Made by a program: the position numbers and the translations under genes. From assembly GCA_964418565.1 (NCBI GenBank), contig CAYQMB010000001.1, positions 1 through 64,000 on the forward strand: a stretch of 64,000 bases of DNA, given 5' to 3'. Under the pieces are notes generated by a model. That model worked only from the letters and a program-made list of their open reading frames with translations, did not search any database and had not been told where the DNA came from. Positions 19,161 through 28,173 of the stretch are shown here, piece by piece (the stretch's first letter is position 1; every line of letters starts with the position of its first letter). This DNA comes from JAQIBY01 sp964418565 (GTDB taxonomy: Bacteria; Bacteroidota; Bacteroidia; Bacteroidales; ML635J-15).

Positions 19161-20675
19161 ATGGATAAGGTTCGAGTAAGATTTGCCCCCAGCCCTACCG
19201 GCCCGCTTCACATGGGTGGAGTGCGCACCGCATTGTTTAATTACCTGTTTGCCCGCAAACATAAGGGAAGCATGGTGCTTCGCATTGAAGATACCGACCA
19301 GAACCGCTACGTTAAAGGTGCTGAAGAGTACATTATGGAATCTCTGGCCTGGTGTGGCATCGAAATTGACGAAGGTATACGCGAAGGTGGCAAATTCGGA
19401 CCGTACCGCCAGAGTGAACGCAGTGACATTTACCGGCAGTTTGCAACACAACTAATTGATAGTGGCTGGGCATATTACGCTTTTGATACTCCCGACCAAC
19501 TAAATAAACTCCGCGAAGAAGCCGAAAGCAACAAGGAAACCTTTACCTACAATCACGCTGTACGAAACAACCTGGATAACAGCCTCAACATTGGTATAGA
19601 GGCTGCAAGAAAACGCATCGACAAGGGCGACCATTACGTGGTTCGGTTTAAAATGCCAGACAATGAAGACATCCGGATTCATGACATGATTCGCGGGGAT
19701 CTGAGCTTTCAGTCTGCTAACCTGGATGATAAGGTCTTATTTAAATCCGATGGCTTACCAACTTATCATCTGGCCAACATTGTGGACGATCACCTCATGG
19801 AAATTTCCCATGTGATCCGTGGAGAAGAATGGTTGCCCTCTCTGCCGCTACACGTCATGCTATATAAAGCTCTGAGTTGGGAAACACCGGCATTTGCACA
19901 CCTGCCACTTATCCTCAAACCCACCGGAAAAGGCAAATTGTCAAAACGCGACGGTGATAAACTCGGGTTTCCGGTATTCCCCATTGAATGGACTCCGGAG
20001 ACTGGTGACACAGCACGTGGCTACCGTGAAGATGGTTATTACCCTGAAGCGTTTGTCAACATGCTTGCTTTGCTCGGGTGGAATCCGGGAACCGAGCAGG
20101 AACTCTTTAGCATGGATGAACTCACTGACCAGTTTGATATCAATAAAGTGAACAAGGCCGGGGCCCGTTTTGACCCGGAAAAAGCCAAATGGTTTAACCA
20201 TCAGTATCTCATCCAAAAAAGCAATGATGAGATTACACGTGAATTTAAACCCATTCTGGAAAACAAAGGGCATCACATGGAAATGGACAGCCTTACTCAC
20301 CTGGTGGGGCTTGTAAAGGAACGGGTGTCTTTTGTGCATGAACTCTGGGATCAGGTTGATTTCATTTTTGAAGCACCAGAAACATACCATAAAAAATTCT
20401 TCAAAAAGGCCATTAAAAAGGATACGCCTCAGATAATGCAACAAATACGGTCTTTGCTTGCTGACCAGGAAGATTTCACCTCAACAACGCTTGAAAACGC
20501 CGTAAAAAACTGGATTGAATCACAGGAACTCGGCTTCGGCAAAGTAATGAATCCTTTGCGGCTCGCTCTTGTTGGAGAAGGAAAAGGACCGCATGTGTTT
20601 GATATCCTTGAAATTCTGGGCAAAGAAGAAAGCCTCAGCCGCTTAGATGCCCTGATAAAAACCATTGAGGAGTAA
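19161..20675 (+). CDS. gltX: Glutamyl-tRNA synthetase
   Basis: 504-residue class I aminoacyl-tRNA synthetase that charges tRNA-Glu. The HIGH-type motif is in PSPTGPLHMGG (residues 10-20) and the KMSKS-type motif is GKLSKRDGD in the middle of the protein. RIEDTDQNRYV and the anticodon-binding helical C terminus are present. A TATTTTCG element lies upstream of the ATG, but it matches the promoter consensus only partly. It stands alone between the S46 peptidase terminator and the aldehyde dehydrogenase gene. Confidence 0.96.
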   Translation: MDKVRVRFAPSPTGPLHMGGVRTALFNYLFARKHKGSMVLRIEDTDQNRYVKGAEEYIMESLAWCGIEIDEGIREGGKFGPYRQSERSDIYRQFATQLIDSGWAYYAFDTPDQLNKLREEAESNKETFTYNHAVRNNLDNSLNIGIEAARKRIDKGDHYVVRFKMPDNEDIRIHDMIRGDLSFQSANLDDKVLFKSDGLPTYHLANIVDDHLMEISHVIRGEEWLPSLPLHVMLYKALSWETPAFAHLPLILKPTGKGKLSKRDGDKLGFPVFPIEWTPETGDTARGYREDGYYPEAFVNMLALLGWNPGTEQELFSMDELTDQFDINKVNKAGARFDPEKAKWFNHQYLIQKSNDEITREFKPILENKGHHMEMDSLTHLVGLVKERVSFVHELWDQVDFIFEAPETYHKKFFKKAIKKDTPQIMQQIRSLLADQEDFTSTTLENAVKNWIESQELGFGKVMNPLRLALVGEGKGPHVFDILEILGKEESLSRLDALIKTIEE

Positions 20676-20703
20676 TTGATCCGGTACAAACCCACATCAA
20701 CCC

Positions 20704-20740
20704 TTAATGCATTAATGCCTTAATGGTGAAAAATATTCAC
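20704..20740. repeat. Palindrome and small hairpin upstream of the aldehyde dehydrogenase gene
   Basis: TTAATGCATTAA (20704-20715) is a perfect 12-bp palindrome. It is followed by GTGAA-AAATA-TTCAC (20726-20740). It could be an operator or a weak gltX terminator; there is no T run. Confidence 0.35.
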
Positions 20741-20746
20741 TTACCA

Positions 20747-20777
20747 TTGCTTAATACAGACAGATTTTGTTATTTTG
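20747..20777 (+). promoter_or_regulatory. Putative promoter (TTG-N20-TTATTTTG)
   Basis: A -33-like TTG at 20747 and a -7 element with one mismatch to TAnnTTTG at 20770-20777, 23 bases before the ATG at 20801. Confidence 0.45.
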
Positions 20778-20800
20778 GTAAAGGACCAAAAGCGTAAATC

Positions 20801-22171
20801 ATGACACTGAAATCAGTAAATCCATACACAGGCAAAACCATTAAAACCTACCCCCAAACATCTCCCCGGGATATTGAACGCATTCTCCATCAGGCCTCTG
20901 AAGGCTTTGAATTATGGCAAAAAACACCGCCCGGGGAGCGCGCAGATAAATTAAAAGCTGCCGGTGACATCCTGCGAAAGCGCAAAGAAGAATTTGCACA
21001 ACTCATCAGTACTGAAATGGGCAAGCTCCTGAAAGAAGCCGAAGCAGAAGTGGATAAATCAGCGCTGGTGTGCGATTATTATGCGGAAAATGGTGAAAAA
21101 TACCTGCAGGACAAGCCAATTGATACCGAATACGATGTTTCACGCGTTGTCTACCGCCCGTTGGGACCCGTGCTTGCCATTATGCCATGGAATTTTCCCT
21201 TTTGGCAGGTATTTCGCTTTGCTGCCCCTAACCTGATGGCCGGAAACACAGGCATATTAAAACATGCCGGAAATGTTTCGGGATGCTCCCTTGCCATTGC
21301 ATCAGTTTTTCAGGAGGCCGGTTTCCCTGAAGGCTGTTTTGCATCGGTGCTGCTGCCCGGTAAAGAAACCCAACCACTGATCGAAGACTCTCGCGTTGCG
21401 GCTGTTACTCTGACAGGCAGCACACAGGCAGGTAAAAAAGTTGCTGAAATAGCTGGTAAAAACCTCAAGAAAGTTGTACTGGAGCTTGGCGGAAGTGATC
21501 CTTACCTTATTCTTGATGATGCAGATGTTGAACTGGCTGCGGATAAATGCGCTTTCGGTCGCCTGCTTAATGCCGGACAAAGCTGCATCGGAGCCAAACG
21601 CTTTCTTGTTATGGAATCTGTTTATGATACATTTCTGGAGGCATTCAAAACAAAACTCGAAGCGGTTAAACCCGGTGACCCTCTGGACAAAAACAGTACC
21701 CTTGCCCCGCTGGCCACAACTGTTTTTCGTGACGATCTGCACCGTCAGGTAAAAGAATCCATCAAAGCAGGCGCAAAATGCATCACCGGCGGCTATATAA
21801 CCGATCCCGAAGGCGCTTTTTACCCTGCCACCATTCTGACAGATGTAAAACCCGGCATGCCGGCATATGATGAAGAGTTATTCGGCCCGGTAGCCTCCGT
21901 TATAAAAGTTGCATCTGAAGAAGAAGCTATAAAAATTGCGAACGATACGGTGTTCGGACTGGGTGCCGCAGTGTTCACCAAGGACAGAGACCGTGCAGTG
22001 CGCATTGCTGCAGACGAACTTCATTCGGGATGCGTGTTTATCAATGACTTTGTCAAATCGGATCCCCGTATGCCCTTTGGTGGCGTAAAAGAATCAGGAT
22101 ATGGTCGTGAATTGGCTGAAGAGGGCTTTAGAGAATTTATGAATGTAAAAACCGTTGCCGGTAAGGTCTGA
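20801..22171 (+). CDS. NAD(P)-dependent succinate-semialdehyde dehydrogenase (ALDH family)
   Basis: 456-residue soluble aldehyde dehydrogenase, oxidising an aldehyde, most likely succinate semialdehyde, to the acid. The catalytic Glu228 is in LELGGSDP and the catalytic Cys262 in GQSCIGAKR; the 34-residue spacing is the family norm. PWNFPFWQVFRFAAPNLMAG and the short length without an N-terminal extension match the Sad/GabD-like subgroup common in Bacteroidota. Substrate assignment is by subgroup resemblance only. No GABA or ketoglutarate genes are next to it. It converges on the SprA-like gene with 38 bp between them and no visible terminator. Confidence 0.85.
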   Translation: MTLKSVNPYTGKTIKTYPQTSPRDIERILHQASEGFELWQKTPPGERADKLKAAGDILRKRKEEFAQLISTEMGKLLKEAEAEVDKSALVCDYYAENGEKYLQDKPIDTEYDVSRVVYRPLGPVLAIMPWNFPFWQVFRFAAPNLMAGNTGILKHAGNVSGCSLAIASVFQEAGFPEGCFASVLLPGKETQPLIEDSRVAAVTLTGSTQAGKKVAEIAGKNLKKVVLELGGSDPYLILDDADVELAADKCAFGRLLNAGQSCIGAKRFLVMESVYDTFLEAFKTKLEAVKPGDPLDKNSTLAPLATTVFRDDLHRQVKESIKAGAKCITGGYITDPEGAFYPATILTDVKPGMPAYDEELFGPVASVIKVASEEEAIKIANDTVFGLGAAVFTKDRDRAVRIAADELHSGCVFINDFVKSDPRMPFGGVKESGYGRELAEEGFREFMNVKTVAGKV

Positions 22172-22209
22172 TATCAACCCAAAATAACTGCAAGACAAGA
22201 AATGTGAGG

Positions 22210-25200
22210 CTAAAAATATGCCCTTAGCTGAATGCCACCGGTATGTATAATTTGCTCACCCGCCGGTTGGCGACCCTGATAATTAAGGTTCAACTGCAAG
22301 CCGTTACTCAGGCGTTTTTGATAGCTCAGTGTCCAGCGGTAATTATCACCCGGTTGCAAAGATTCCAGCATTTGCCAGGCCAGGGATGTTCCTGTCTCTC
22401 CGGAATACGTCATCCTGACATACTCGAAGCGGGCACTTAACATGCCATTGATTAAGGCATTGTTTCTGTATTCCACTCCCGGGCTAAAACTGCGGGAAAA
22501 CTCATTGCTCAGGTCGTCCTTTTTATGCCTGAATTCAAAAAATGCCCTCACCCGCATATTGACATCTGGCTGCACACGAACATCAAGATTGTTGCTTTCA
22601 CCTTTGATTCGGTAATTTTTATTATCAAAAAACTGCGAACTGTATTCCTGCTGGTCCAATCCTGTAGTATTGCTTATGCTTACCATCCGGCTGACATTCC
22701 AGCGCCATTGTAGCTTCCAGCTTTCTGCCTGACGGCCTTCTTCTCCGTTTACCAGTTGAGACCGATTGTCCTGTCGCTGATAAATCAAATCTGCTGTAAA
22801 TACCGAACCCATGCGATTCCAGGACAGAACATTTCGCAAATTGTTGTTAAAAAACATCAGTGAACTATCCGGAATAAAGTAGCTGACTGGTAAATAACGC
22901 ATCCCTGTATTATAAGCCGTATTTTTATCCGATAAATTCATATTAAACCGGTTGGACAATTTTGACAAAACTGCTGCAAACCCTTCCTGCTCATTTATAA
23001 TCCGGTCTGGCCGCAGGTTTAAACTCAGGCTAAGGCTGTTGTTATAGGTTTTGATGTAATCATCACCCGGAATATAAATGCGAATGTAATCGGCCTGATC
23101 CTGATACACCGCCTCTTCAAATTCATCCAGCTCCTCCACGCCATTTTCATTGTAATCTGTCCAGGTATACACGCCTTGTCCATCTGGTACTTTAAGGTAT
23201 GAATACTCCTTCTTAAGCTCCAGGCCGGCACCGGATTCATAAAACAGATTCCCGGAAAGAAACCCACCAAAGGACTCATGTCGATACCGTAACTGACCTG
23301 CAAAATTGTCCTGAGCCTGTGTGTTATCCATACTGTGATCTTTCAGGATATTAAGTTTTCGGTATTGCAGACCAGCATCCAGACGGTTGCTTTTTGTCTT
23401 CATCAGGCGATAATCCATTCCAAGCTTGTGTGCTTCGCTACTGCCGACAAGACGCTGCTGAGAAGGCAACTTATCAAGCCGGTAGAGGTATCCCAGCTTC
23501 CATTGATTTTCTGCCTGACGCCCCTGCTTTAAATAGGTTTCCAGCTCATGAAACCGAAAACTGTTCCCGGCAAGTGAGTCAGATCCAGTAAAATATCCCT
23601 TTTGCCATTCCTGTTGATAGCGCCCGTACCATTGCCATTTTGAAAAAAGCTTACCAAGTTTGACCCGGTTTTTCAAAAAATAGCCGGTGAACTCTTTTTG
23701 CCGGGTGTTCAGCAAATCACCATACGCAAAAACATCCCAGGCTTTTGTCCGGTAACTTGCATCCAGAAAGTTGCGCGCACCGGTATACTCTCCGGGTCTA
23801 TGCATTACTGCCGACTTCATCATAGCTTTCAGGCTGGATGCTGATGTGTAATTAAGGCTCACTTCTCCGGCGTGTTCATTTACTGCAGCCAGTTCATTGT
23901 CCACATTCCAGTTTCGCTTAAATTCTGACTCACGAAACCGTTCGAGCACAGAAAAATTCCGCTGAATAAAATCATATGCCACACCCAAACGGAGGTTATG
24001 AGTGGAATCTTTTAGCAAATACTGGTTCACGCCGCCATGAAATGCAATTCCCTGATCATTTTGACCATCCCGGTCGGAATAGGTGTTTATATCTCTATCC
24101 GAAAAGCTCATCTGATAAAACACCTCGGTTTGATCTGATACCTGATGCTCAGCACCGAGACTAAGCATTTGGTGTTTTTTGGGTGTGATAAGCTGAGTTA
24201 CCGGAGCGTAATTCCCTGCCGGCACACCATTCTTCGGAGCCACCCACTGAAAAACCCGTCCGTTAGCAGCACTATTCAGACGCATATAGTTTCCCATATT
24301 TTCACCTACTTCAGTAAATCCTACCTGATACACAGCAGAATCCGGATTGGTGGAATACACAAATACTGAATCGTACACCTGCCCATTCACGGTGGTATCT
24401 GTGATGCGGTAACGCACCTGAGACTGTTCAAAGCCTGTACTGTCCCACGCCGGATACAGAGCTGAGGACAAATCATCTCCAATGGAGCTCAAAAAACTTC
24501 GTTGCTGCATGTCCAGGCGTTGATCCAGTGGTTGGTTTTTTCCATCGGAAGCATTATAATACCGAATATAATAACGGGAGTTTTTGGTTTTAATGTCATG
24601 ATTTGTGGCCAGCATCATCCGGTTGTAGCTTGCTGCGCGATATTCAAATTCTGCAATAATGCGGCTGTCTTTGGTGATCAGGCGGTTGGCAGTAAAGGTC
24701 AACTCGCCGGTATTGTAATCGATGATATAATCCTGTGATTGTCCTCTTATCATCAGTTCACCATCAACATAAATACGCTCGCTGCCTGATATAACAATAA
24801 TATAGCTTTCGTTATTAGCACCGCGCAATTTGTATGGCCCCTGATTGCCCTCCTGTCCGGTTATTTCCTGCCTGTGATAGTTGCCCCGGCTTATTGAAAC
24901 ACCCAGATCCGATTCAATATCTATGTTTTCAGTGTTTAGTTTTCCTGACAAAAGAGCACCCCTTGCTTTTTTAGCATAACGCATAAAATAATCTTCATTC
25001 TGCTTTAGTTGAATATCACCGGCTAACATGCTAAAATCATTATTATACACTTCAATAAAGACCTTATCAAATTCCTGCAATTTCTGATTTGTACCATCGG
25101 GCTGAATGGGAATATTTCTATCTGTAAGTGATGCTCTGACTTTCAGATTATCACTCAGGTCCCCTTCAACCTGCAGGTTAAGGTTTGAATTCAGCACCGC

Positions 25201-25677
25201 GTTTTGCCTGTTACCAGCATTAACACCCCGTGCTATGCTTCCGCGTGTTCTAAGCTTTCCCTCATTAGAGCCTGCATTATTACGCAAATCAGCCGGGTTA
25301 TATCCCATCGGTTTATTTGATACGCCGCTGGTAGTATCAGTGGTGTTCGGATTTTGCAACCATGGGTATTCACTAATCTGCGGCTGTTGGTAATAAAAAA
25401 TCCTGTACGAACAGTACAAAGGCAAATCACAGATGCTATCTGCAAGTACAACAATGCCATCACGTGGCTGTATTTTCCATGCTTTTGGCGAAATTTCCCG
25501 CCCTTCTGCCGCAAACAATTTGAAGCTGCCTGGAACAACAGGCGTTTCCCGGGTTTGATACTGACCATCAACACAACTCACACTCTCGGAGCGGTATGTC
25601 ACCAGTTGCTGTGTATTTGCCATCTGAGCTGACAACACCAAAAACACAGTAAGAATTATGGCCGGTATATCCTTCAT
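22210..25677 (-). CDS. Large SprA-like outer-membrane protein
   Basis: 1155 residues. The start at 25677 was chosen because it opens into a signal peptide (MKDIPAIILTVFLVLSAQ...); an upstream in-frame ATG at 25737 would add a charged, non-signal stretch. After a beta-rich N-terminal domain comes a conserved block with GSIARGVNAGNRQNAV and EFDKVFIEVYNND. A module with IYVDGELM and QDYIIDYNTGELTF resembles the QDYTVDYNLGRVKI module of SprA encoded at 31472-38929. The remaining ~800 residues are alternating aromatic beta strands, as in a large barrel. I infer a distant SprA relative, possibly in envelope assembly or type IX export. It is a Bacteroidota family without a name I recognise. Confidence 0.8.
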   Translation of the reverse strand: MKDIPAIILTVFLVLSAQMANTQQLVTYRSESVSCVDGQYQTRETPVVPGSFKLFAAEGREISPKAWKIQPRDGIVVLADSICDLPLYCSYRIFYYQQPQISEYPWLQNPNTTDTTSGVSNKPMGYNPADLRNNAGSNEGKLRTRGSIARGVNAGNRQNAVLNSNLNLQVEGDLSDNLKVRASLTDRNIPIQPDGTNQKLQEFDKVFIEVYNNDFSMLAGDIQLKQNEDYFMRYAKKARGALLSGKLNTENIDIESDLGVSISRGNYHRQEITGQEGNQGPYKLRGANNESYIIVISGSERIYVDGELMIRGQSQDYIIDYNTGELTFTANRLITKDSRIIAEFEYRAASYNRMMLATNHDIKTKNSRYYIRYYNASDGKNQPLDQRLDMQQRSFLSSIGDDLSSALYPAWDSTGFEQSQVRYRITDTTVNGQVYDSVFVYSTNPDSAVYQVGFTEVGENMGNYMRLNSAANGRVFQWVAPKNGVPAGNYAPVTQLITPKKHQMLSLGAEHQVSDQTEVFYQMSFSDRDINTYSDRDGQNDQGIAFHGGVNQYLLKDSTHNLRLGVAYDFIQRNFSVLERFRESEFKRNWNVDNELAAVNEHAGEVSLNYTSASSLKAMMKSAVMHRPGEYTGARNFLDASYRTKAWDVFAYGDLLNTRQKEFTGYFLKNRVKLGKLFSKWQWYGRYQQEWQKGYFTGSDSLAGNSFRFHELETYLKQGRQAENQWKLGYLYRLDKLPSQQRLVGSSEAHKLGMDYRLMKTKSNRLDAGLQYRKLNILKDHSMDNTQAQDNFAGQLRYRHESFGGFLSGNLFYESGAGLELKKEYSYLKVPDGQGVYTWTDYNENGVEELDEFEEAVYQDQADYIRIYIPGDDYIKTYNNSLSLSLNLRPDRIINEQEGFAAVLSKLSNRFNMNLSDKNTAYNTGMRYLPVSYFIPDSSLMFFNNNLRNVLSWNRMGSVFTADLIYQRQDNRSQLVNGEEGRQAESWKLQWRWNVSRMVSISNTTGLDQQEYSSQFFDNKNYRIKGESNNLDVRVQPDVNMRVRAFFEFRHKKDDLSNEFSRSFSPGVEYRNNALINGMLSARFEYVRMTYSGETGTSLAWQMLESLQPGDNYRWTLSYQKRLSNGLQLNLNYQGRQPAGEQIIHTGGIQLRAYF

Positions 25678-25766
25678 TGGATACGAATTTAAGCCTTTTT
25701 TTGTGCTTCTTATTCTTATCCGCTCAATATTTGCCAATTATCTGCGTTAGTTTTTAACAATAATAC

Positions 25767-25774
25767 TACTTTTG
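25767..25774 (+). promoter_or_regulatory. Putative promoter -7 element (TACTTTTG)
   Basis: Exact TAnnTTTG match, 16 bases before the ATG at 25791; it would drive the beta-barrel gene and waaA. Confidence 0.5.
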
Positions 25775-25790
25775 CACAAAGCCTACGTCT

Positions 25791-26537
25791 ATGCGGCACA
25801 AAATTACGTTACTGATTCTTTTGGTTTTTCCCCTGGCTGGTTTCTCCCAGCTAAATGATACCTCAATAAACATGTTTCAGGCCAATGTTAATTATTCGAT
25901 GCACCTTCCCGGCGGGGATCTTGCAGAAACATTTGGCATGAGCCATACGGTTGGATTATCGGTAGATTTCAAACACAAAAGCAACTGGAACTTTGGTCTG
26001 GAATACGCTTACCTTTTTGGTGGCATGATAAAAGACAGCACCATACTGGATCATTTAAAAAACAGCGATGGTGACATCATTAACGAATACGGCGAAAGAG
26101 GCACCATTTTAATAACCGAACGAGGTTTTTATGCCGGAGCTCATGTTGGCCGGCTGATTCCGGTGTTGGGTCCTAACCCGAACTCGGGCATAAAAGTGCA
26201 GGTTGGAGCAGGTCTTCTGGAGCACCACATTCATATTGAGAACCGCAACAACAATGTGCCGGCTGTTCTGGGTGATTACAAGAAAGGTTACGATCACAGA
26301 ACAAACGGATTTACCTTAAAAGAGTTTATTGGCTACCAGTTTCTCGATCCCAATGGGTATTTCAATTTCTATGCAGGTTTTGAATTCTACCAGGCATGGA
26401 CATACAACCGAAGGGAAATGAATTTTGACACCGGTATGAAGGACACAGAGCTTAAAAAGGATTACCTTTCGGGCTTCCGTGTTGGCTGGATATTACCACT
26501 GTATCAGAAAGATCCGGAAGATTTCTACTATTATTAA
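25791..26537 (+). CDS. Outer-membrane beta-barrel protein, unknown role
   Basis: 248 residues. A signal peptide (cleavage near AGFSQ) is followed by alternating amphipathic strands such as FQANVNYSMHLPGGDLAE, VGLSVDFKHKSNWNFGLEYAYLFGG and FNFYAGFEFYQAW, and it ends in a run of aromatic residues. This matches the small outer-membrane barrel proteins abundant in Bacteroidota. It is followed four bases later by waaA, with which it probably forms an operon. It may assist lipopolysaccharide or envelope biology, but this is inference from position only. Confidence 0.8.
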   Translation: MRHKITLLILLVFPLAGFSQLNDTSINMFQANVNYSMHLPGGDLAETFGMSHTVGLSVDFKHKSNWNFGLEYAYLFGGMIKDSTILDHLKNSDGDIINEYGERGTILITERGFYAGAHVGRLIPVLGPNPNSGIKVQVGAGLLEHHIHIENRNNNVPAVLGDYKKGYDHRTNGFTLKEFIGYQFLDPNGYFNFYAGFEFYQAWTYNRREMNFDTGMKDTELKKDYLSGFRVGWILPLYQKDPEDFYYY

Positions 26538-26541
26538 TGGC

Positions 26542-27783
26542 ATGGCCCGACTGATTTACAGCACAAGCATATATGTTTACAGTCTGCTTATCAGGCTTGC
26601 GGCTTTATTTTACCCAAAAGCCAAGAGTTTCATCAGAGGGCGCAAAAACTGGGAAAGCAAATTACAAAGCATTGCAGGTCTAAGTGATCGATGGTTATGG
26701 GTACACTGTTCTTCACTAGGAGAGTTTGAACAAGGCCGGCCTGTCATAGAAAAAATCCGTCGCGAACATCCGGATATATCCATTTTGCTTACATTTTTCT
26801 CCCCATCAGGATTTAAGGTAAGAAAAAATTACGAGCATGCTGATGCAGTAATGTATATGCCCATGGATACGCGGCGAAATGCGAGGAAATTTGTTAAAAT
26901 ACTCAAACCACGGGCAAGCCTCTTTATCAAATATGAATTTTGGTATCACCACTTAAAAGCACTGCATGCTTCAGGTATACCAGTTTTCTTGATATCGGCT
27001 GTATTTCGTCCGTCACAGGTGTTTTTTAAATGGTATGGCGTATTTTTCAGGCGCATGTTACGATTTTATACCACCATTTTTGTCCAGGATGAACAATCCA
27101 AAACCTTGCTCAAGGGCATACATACGGAAACAAAAATTTCAGGAGACACCAGATTTGACAGGGTATGGGAAATCACACATGAAACCTGTCACAATAACCT
27201 ACTTGAGGCATTTTCAAAAGACAATAAACGTATACTGGTAGCCGGAAGCACCTGGATTCCCGACGAAACCATTCTGGAAAAAGCCTTACATGCATTTCCT
27301 GATATGAAGCTTATTCTTGCACCCCACGAAACCGATACAAGCCGGATTGAAAAGGTAGCAGGGATTTTTGATTCACATCAAACCTGCGTGTTTTCCCGGG
27401 CAGATCTTAAGCATATAACTAACTGCCGCGTCCTTATTATTGACAGCATGGGATTTCTGTCAAAATTATACCGCTACGGCGATTTTGCCTACATCGGCGG
27501 AGGCTTTGGCAAAGGCATTCATAATACACTGGAGGCCGCATGCTATGGTATCCCGGTGATATTCGGACCAAACTACCAGCGTTTTAATGAAGCCAAAGAA
27601 CTTATGCAGCAAGAGGCGGCATTCAGTATTGTTTCCGAAGCAGAGCTGATTCACAGATTGAAAATGCTTGTTGATGACAACTTCCGTCAGACTGCGGGTG
27701 AAAATGCCCTCACTTATGTCAAAAATAAGCGGGGAGCAAGTCAAAAAATACTGCATGCTTTACAAAAATCTGACGTTTTTTAA
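26542..27783 (+). CDS. waaA: 3-deoxy-D-manno-octulosonic acid (Kdo) transferase
   Basis: 413-residue membrane-anchored glycosyltransferase that adds Kdo from CMP-Kdo to lipid IVA. The start at 26542 places a hydrophobic anchor at residues 4-25 (STSIYVYSLLIRLAALFY) at the N terminus. Family motifs visible are WVHCSSLGEFEQGRPVI, PMDTRRNARKF, FIKYEFWYHHLKAL, AGSTWIPDE, APHE and GGFGKGIHNTLEAACYGIPVIFGP. These agree with the Bacteroidota WaaA form. It lies four bases after an outer-membrane barrel gene. LpxK, another lipid A enzyme, is encoded at 51465-52592. Confidence 0.95.
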   Translation: MARLIYSTSIYVYSLLIRLAALFYPKAKSFIRGRKNWESKLQSIAGLSDRWLWVHCSSLGEFEQGRPVIEKIRREHPDISILLTFFSPSGFKVRKNYEHADAVMYMPMDTRRNARKFVKILKPRASLFIKYEFWYHHLKALHASGIPVFLISAVFRPSQVFFKWYGVFFRRMLRFYTTIFVQDEQSKTLLKGIHTETKISGDTRFDRVWEITHETCHNNLLEAFSKDNKRILVAGSTWIPDETILEKALHAFPDMKLILAPHETDTSRIEKVAGIFDSHQTCVFSRADLKHITNCRVLIIDSMGFLSKLYRYGDFAYIGGGFGKGIHNTLEAACYGIPVIFGPNYQRFNEAKELMQQEAAFSIVSEAELIHRLKMLVDDNFRQTAGENALTYVKNKRGASQKILHALQKSDVF

Positions 27784-28173
27784 CAAGCTTTTTGAACGTT
27801 TACATACTAAGCTTTTCAAGACGCTGTCAAGGGGGAATAATGGCAAGTTGGTACAAAATTCATTGAATAATAATGGGTTGCCATTAATTTGCTTTTATAT
27901 ACCTAAATTTCAACAGCAATCTGTTTATAATTTCTCATCAATCTGATTGGCTGCCCTAATATCAAACCCTTGGGCTATCTATACCAATTGTTAAAAAAAA
28001 TATTTGTTTCTGTGTATGTTATTGCCCTTCAGTTATTTGCAAAGGATCTAAAATCCTGTTGAAAATCCTGTTAATAATCCATTTTATTTTTGGTTCTATT
28101 GATTGTAAGCAAGCTTTATATTAGTGGTGGATATTTGCCCCCGCAATATCCGTGAACCATAAACCCATTGCCT
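27784..28173. other. 390-bp non-coding region before nrdJ
   Basis: AT-rich region with stop codons in all frames at short intervals; short open stretches in it look unlike proteins. It holds a perfect 9-bp inverted repeat TAATGGCAA/TTGCCATTA (27838-27846 and 27878-27886), a direct repeat of AAAATCCTGTT near 28050, and an inverted repeat close to nrdJ (28129-28151). I found no recognisable cobalamin riboswitch core, tRNA or terminator. Confidence 0.6.
28129..28151. repeat. Inverted repeat GGATATT-N9-AATATCC before nrdJ
   Basis: Perfect 7-bp arms around a C-rich 9-base spacer, 22 bases before the nrdJ ATG. A regulator operator or a leader hairpin are both possible. The arms do not match the NrdR box pattern as I remember it. 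Confidence 0.45.

Noticed and set aside
27668..27946. Open frame after waaA that could be a small gene
   Set aside because: Half of it is inside waaA in another frame and the rest has no signal, motif or ribosome binding site.
27950..28173. Possible cobalamin riboswitch before the B12-dependent reductase
   Set aside because: I could not find the conserved B12 box or the expected long-range pairing. Kept only as a structured leader finding.
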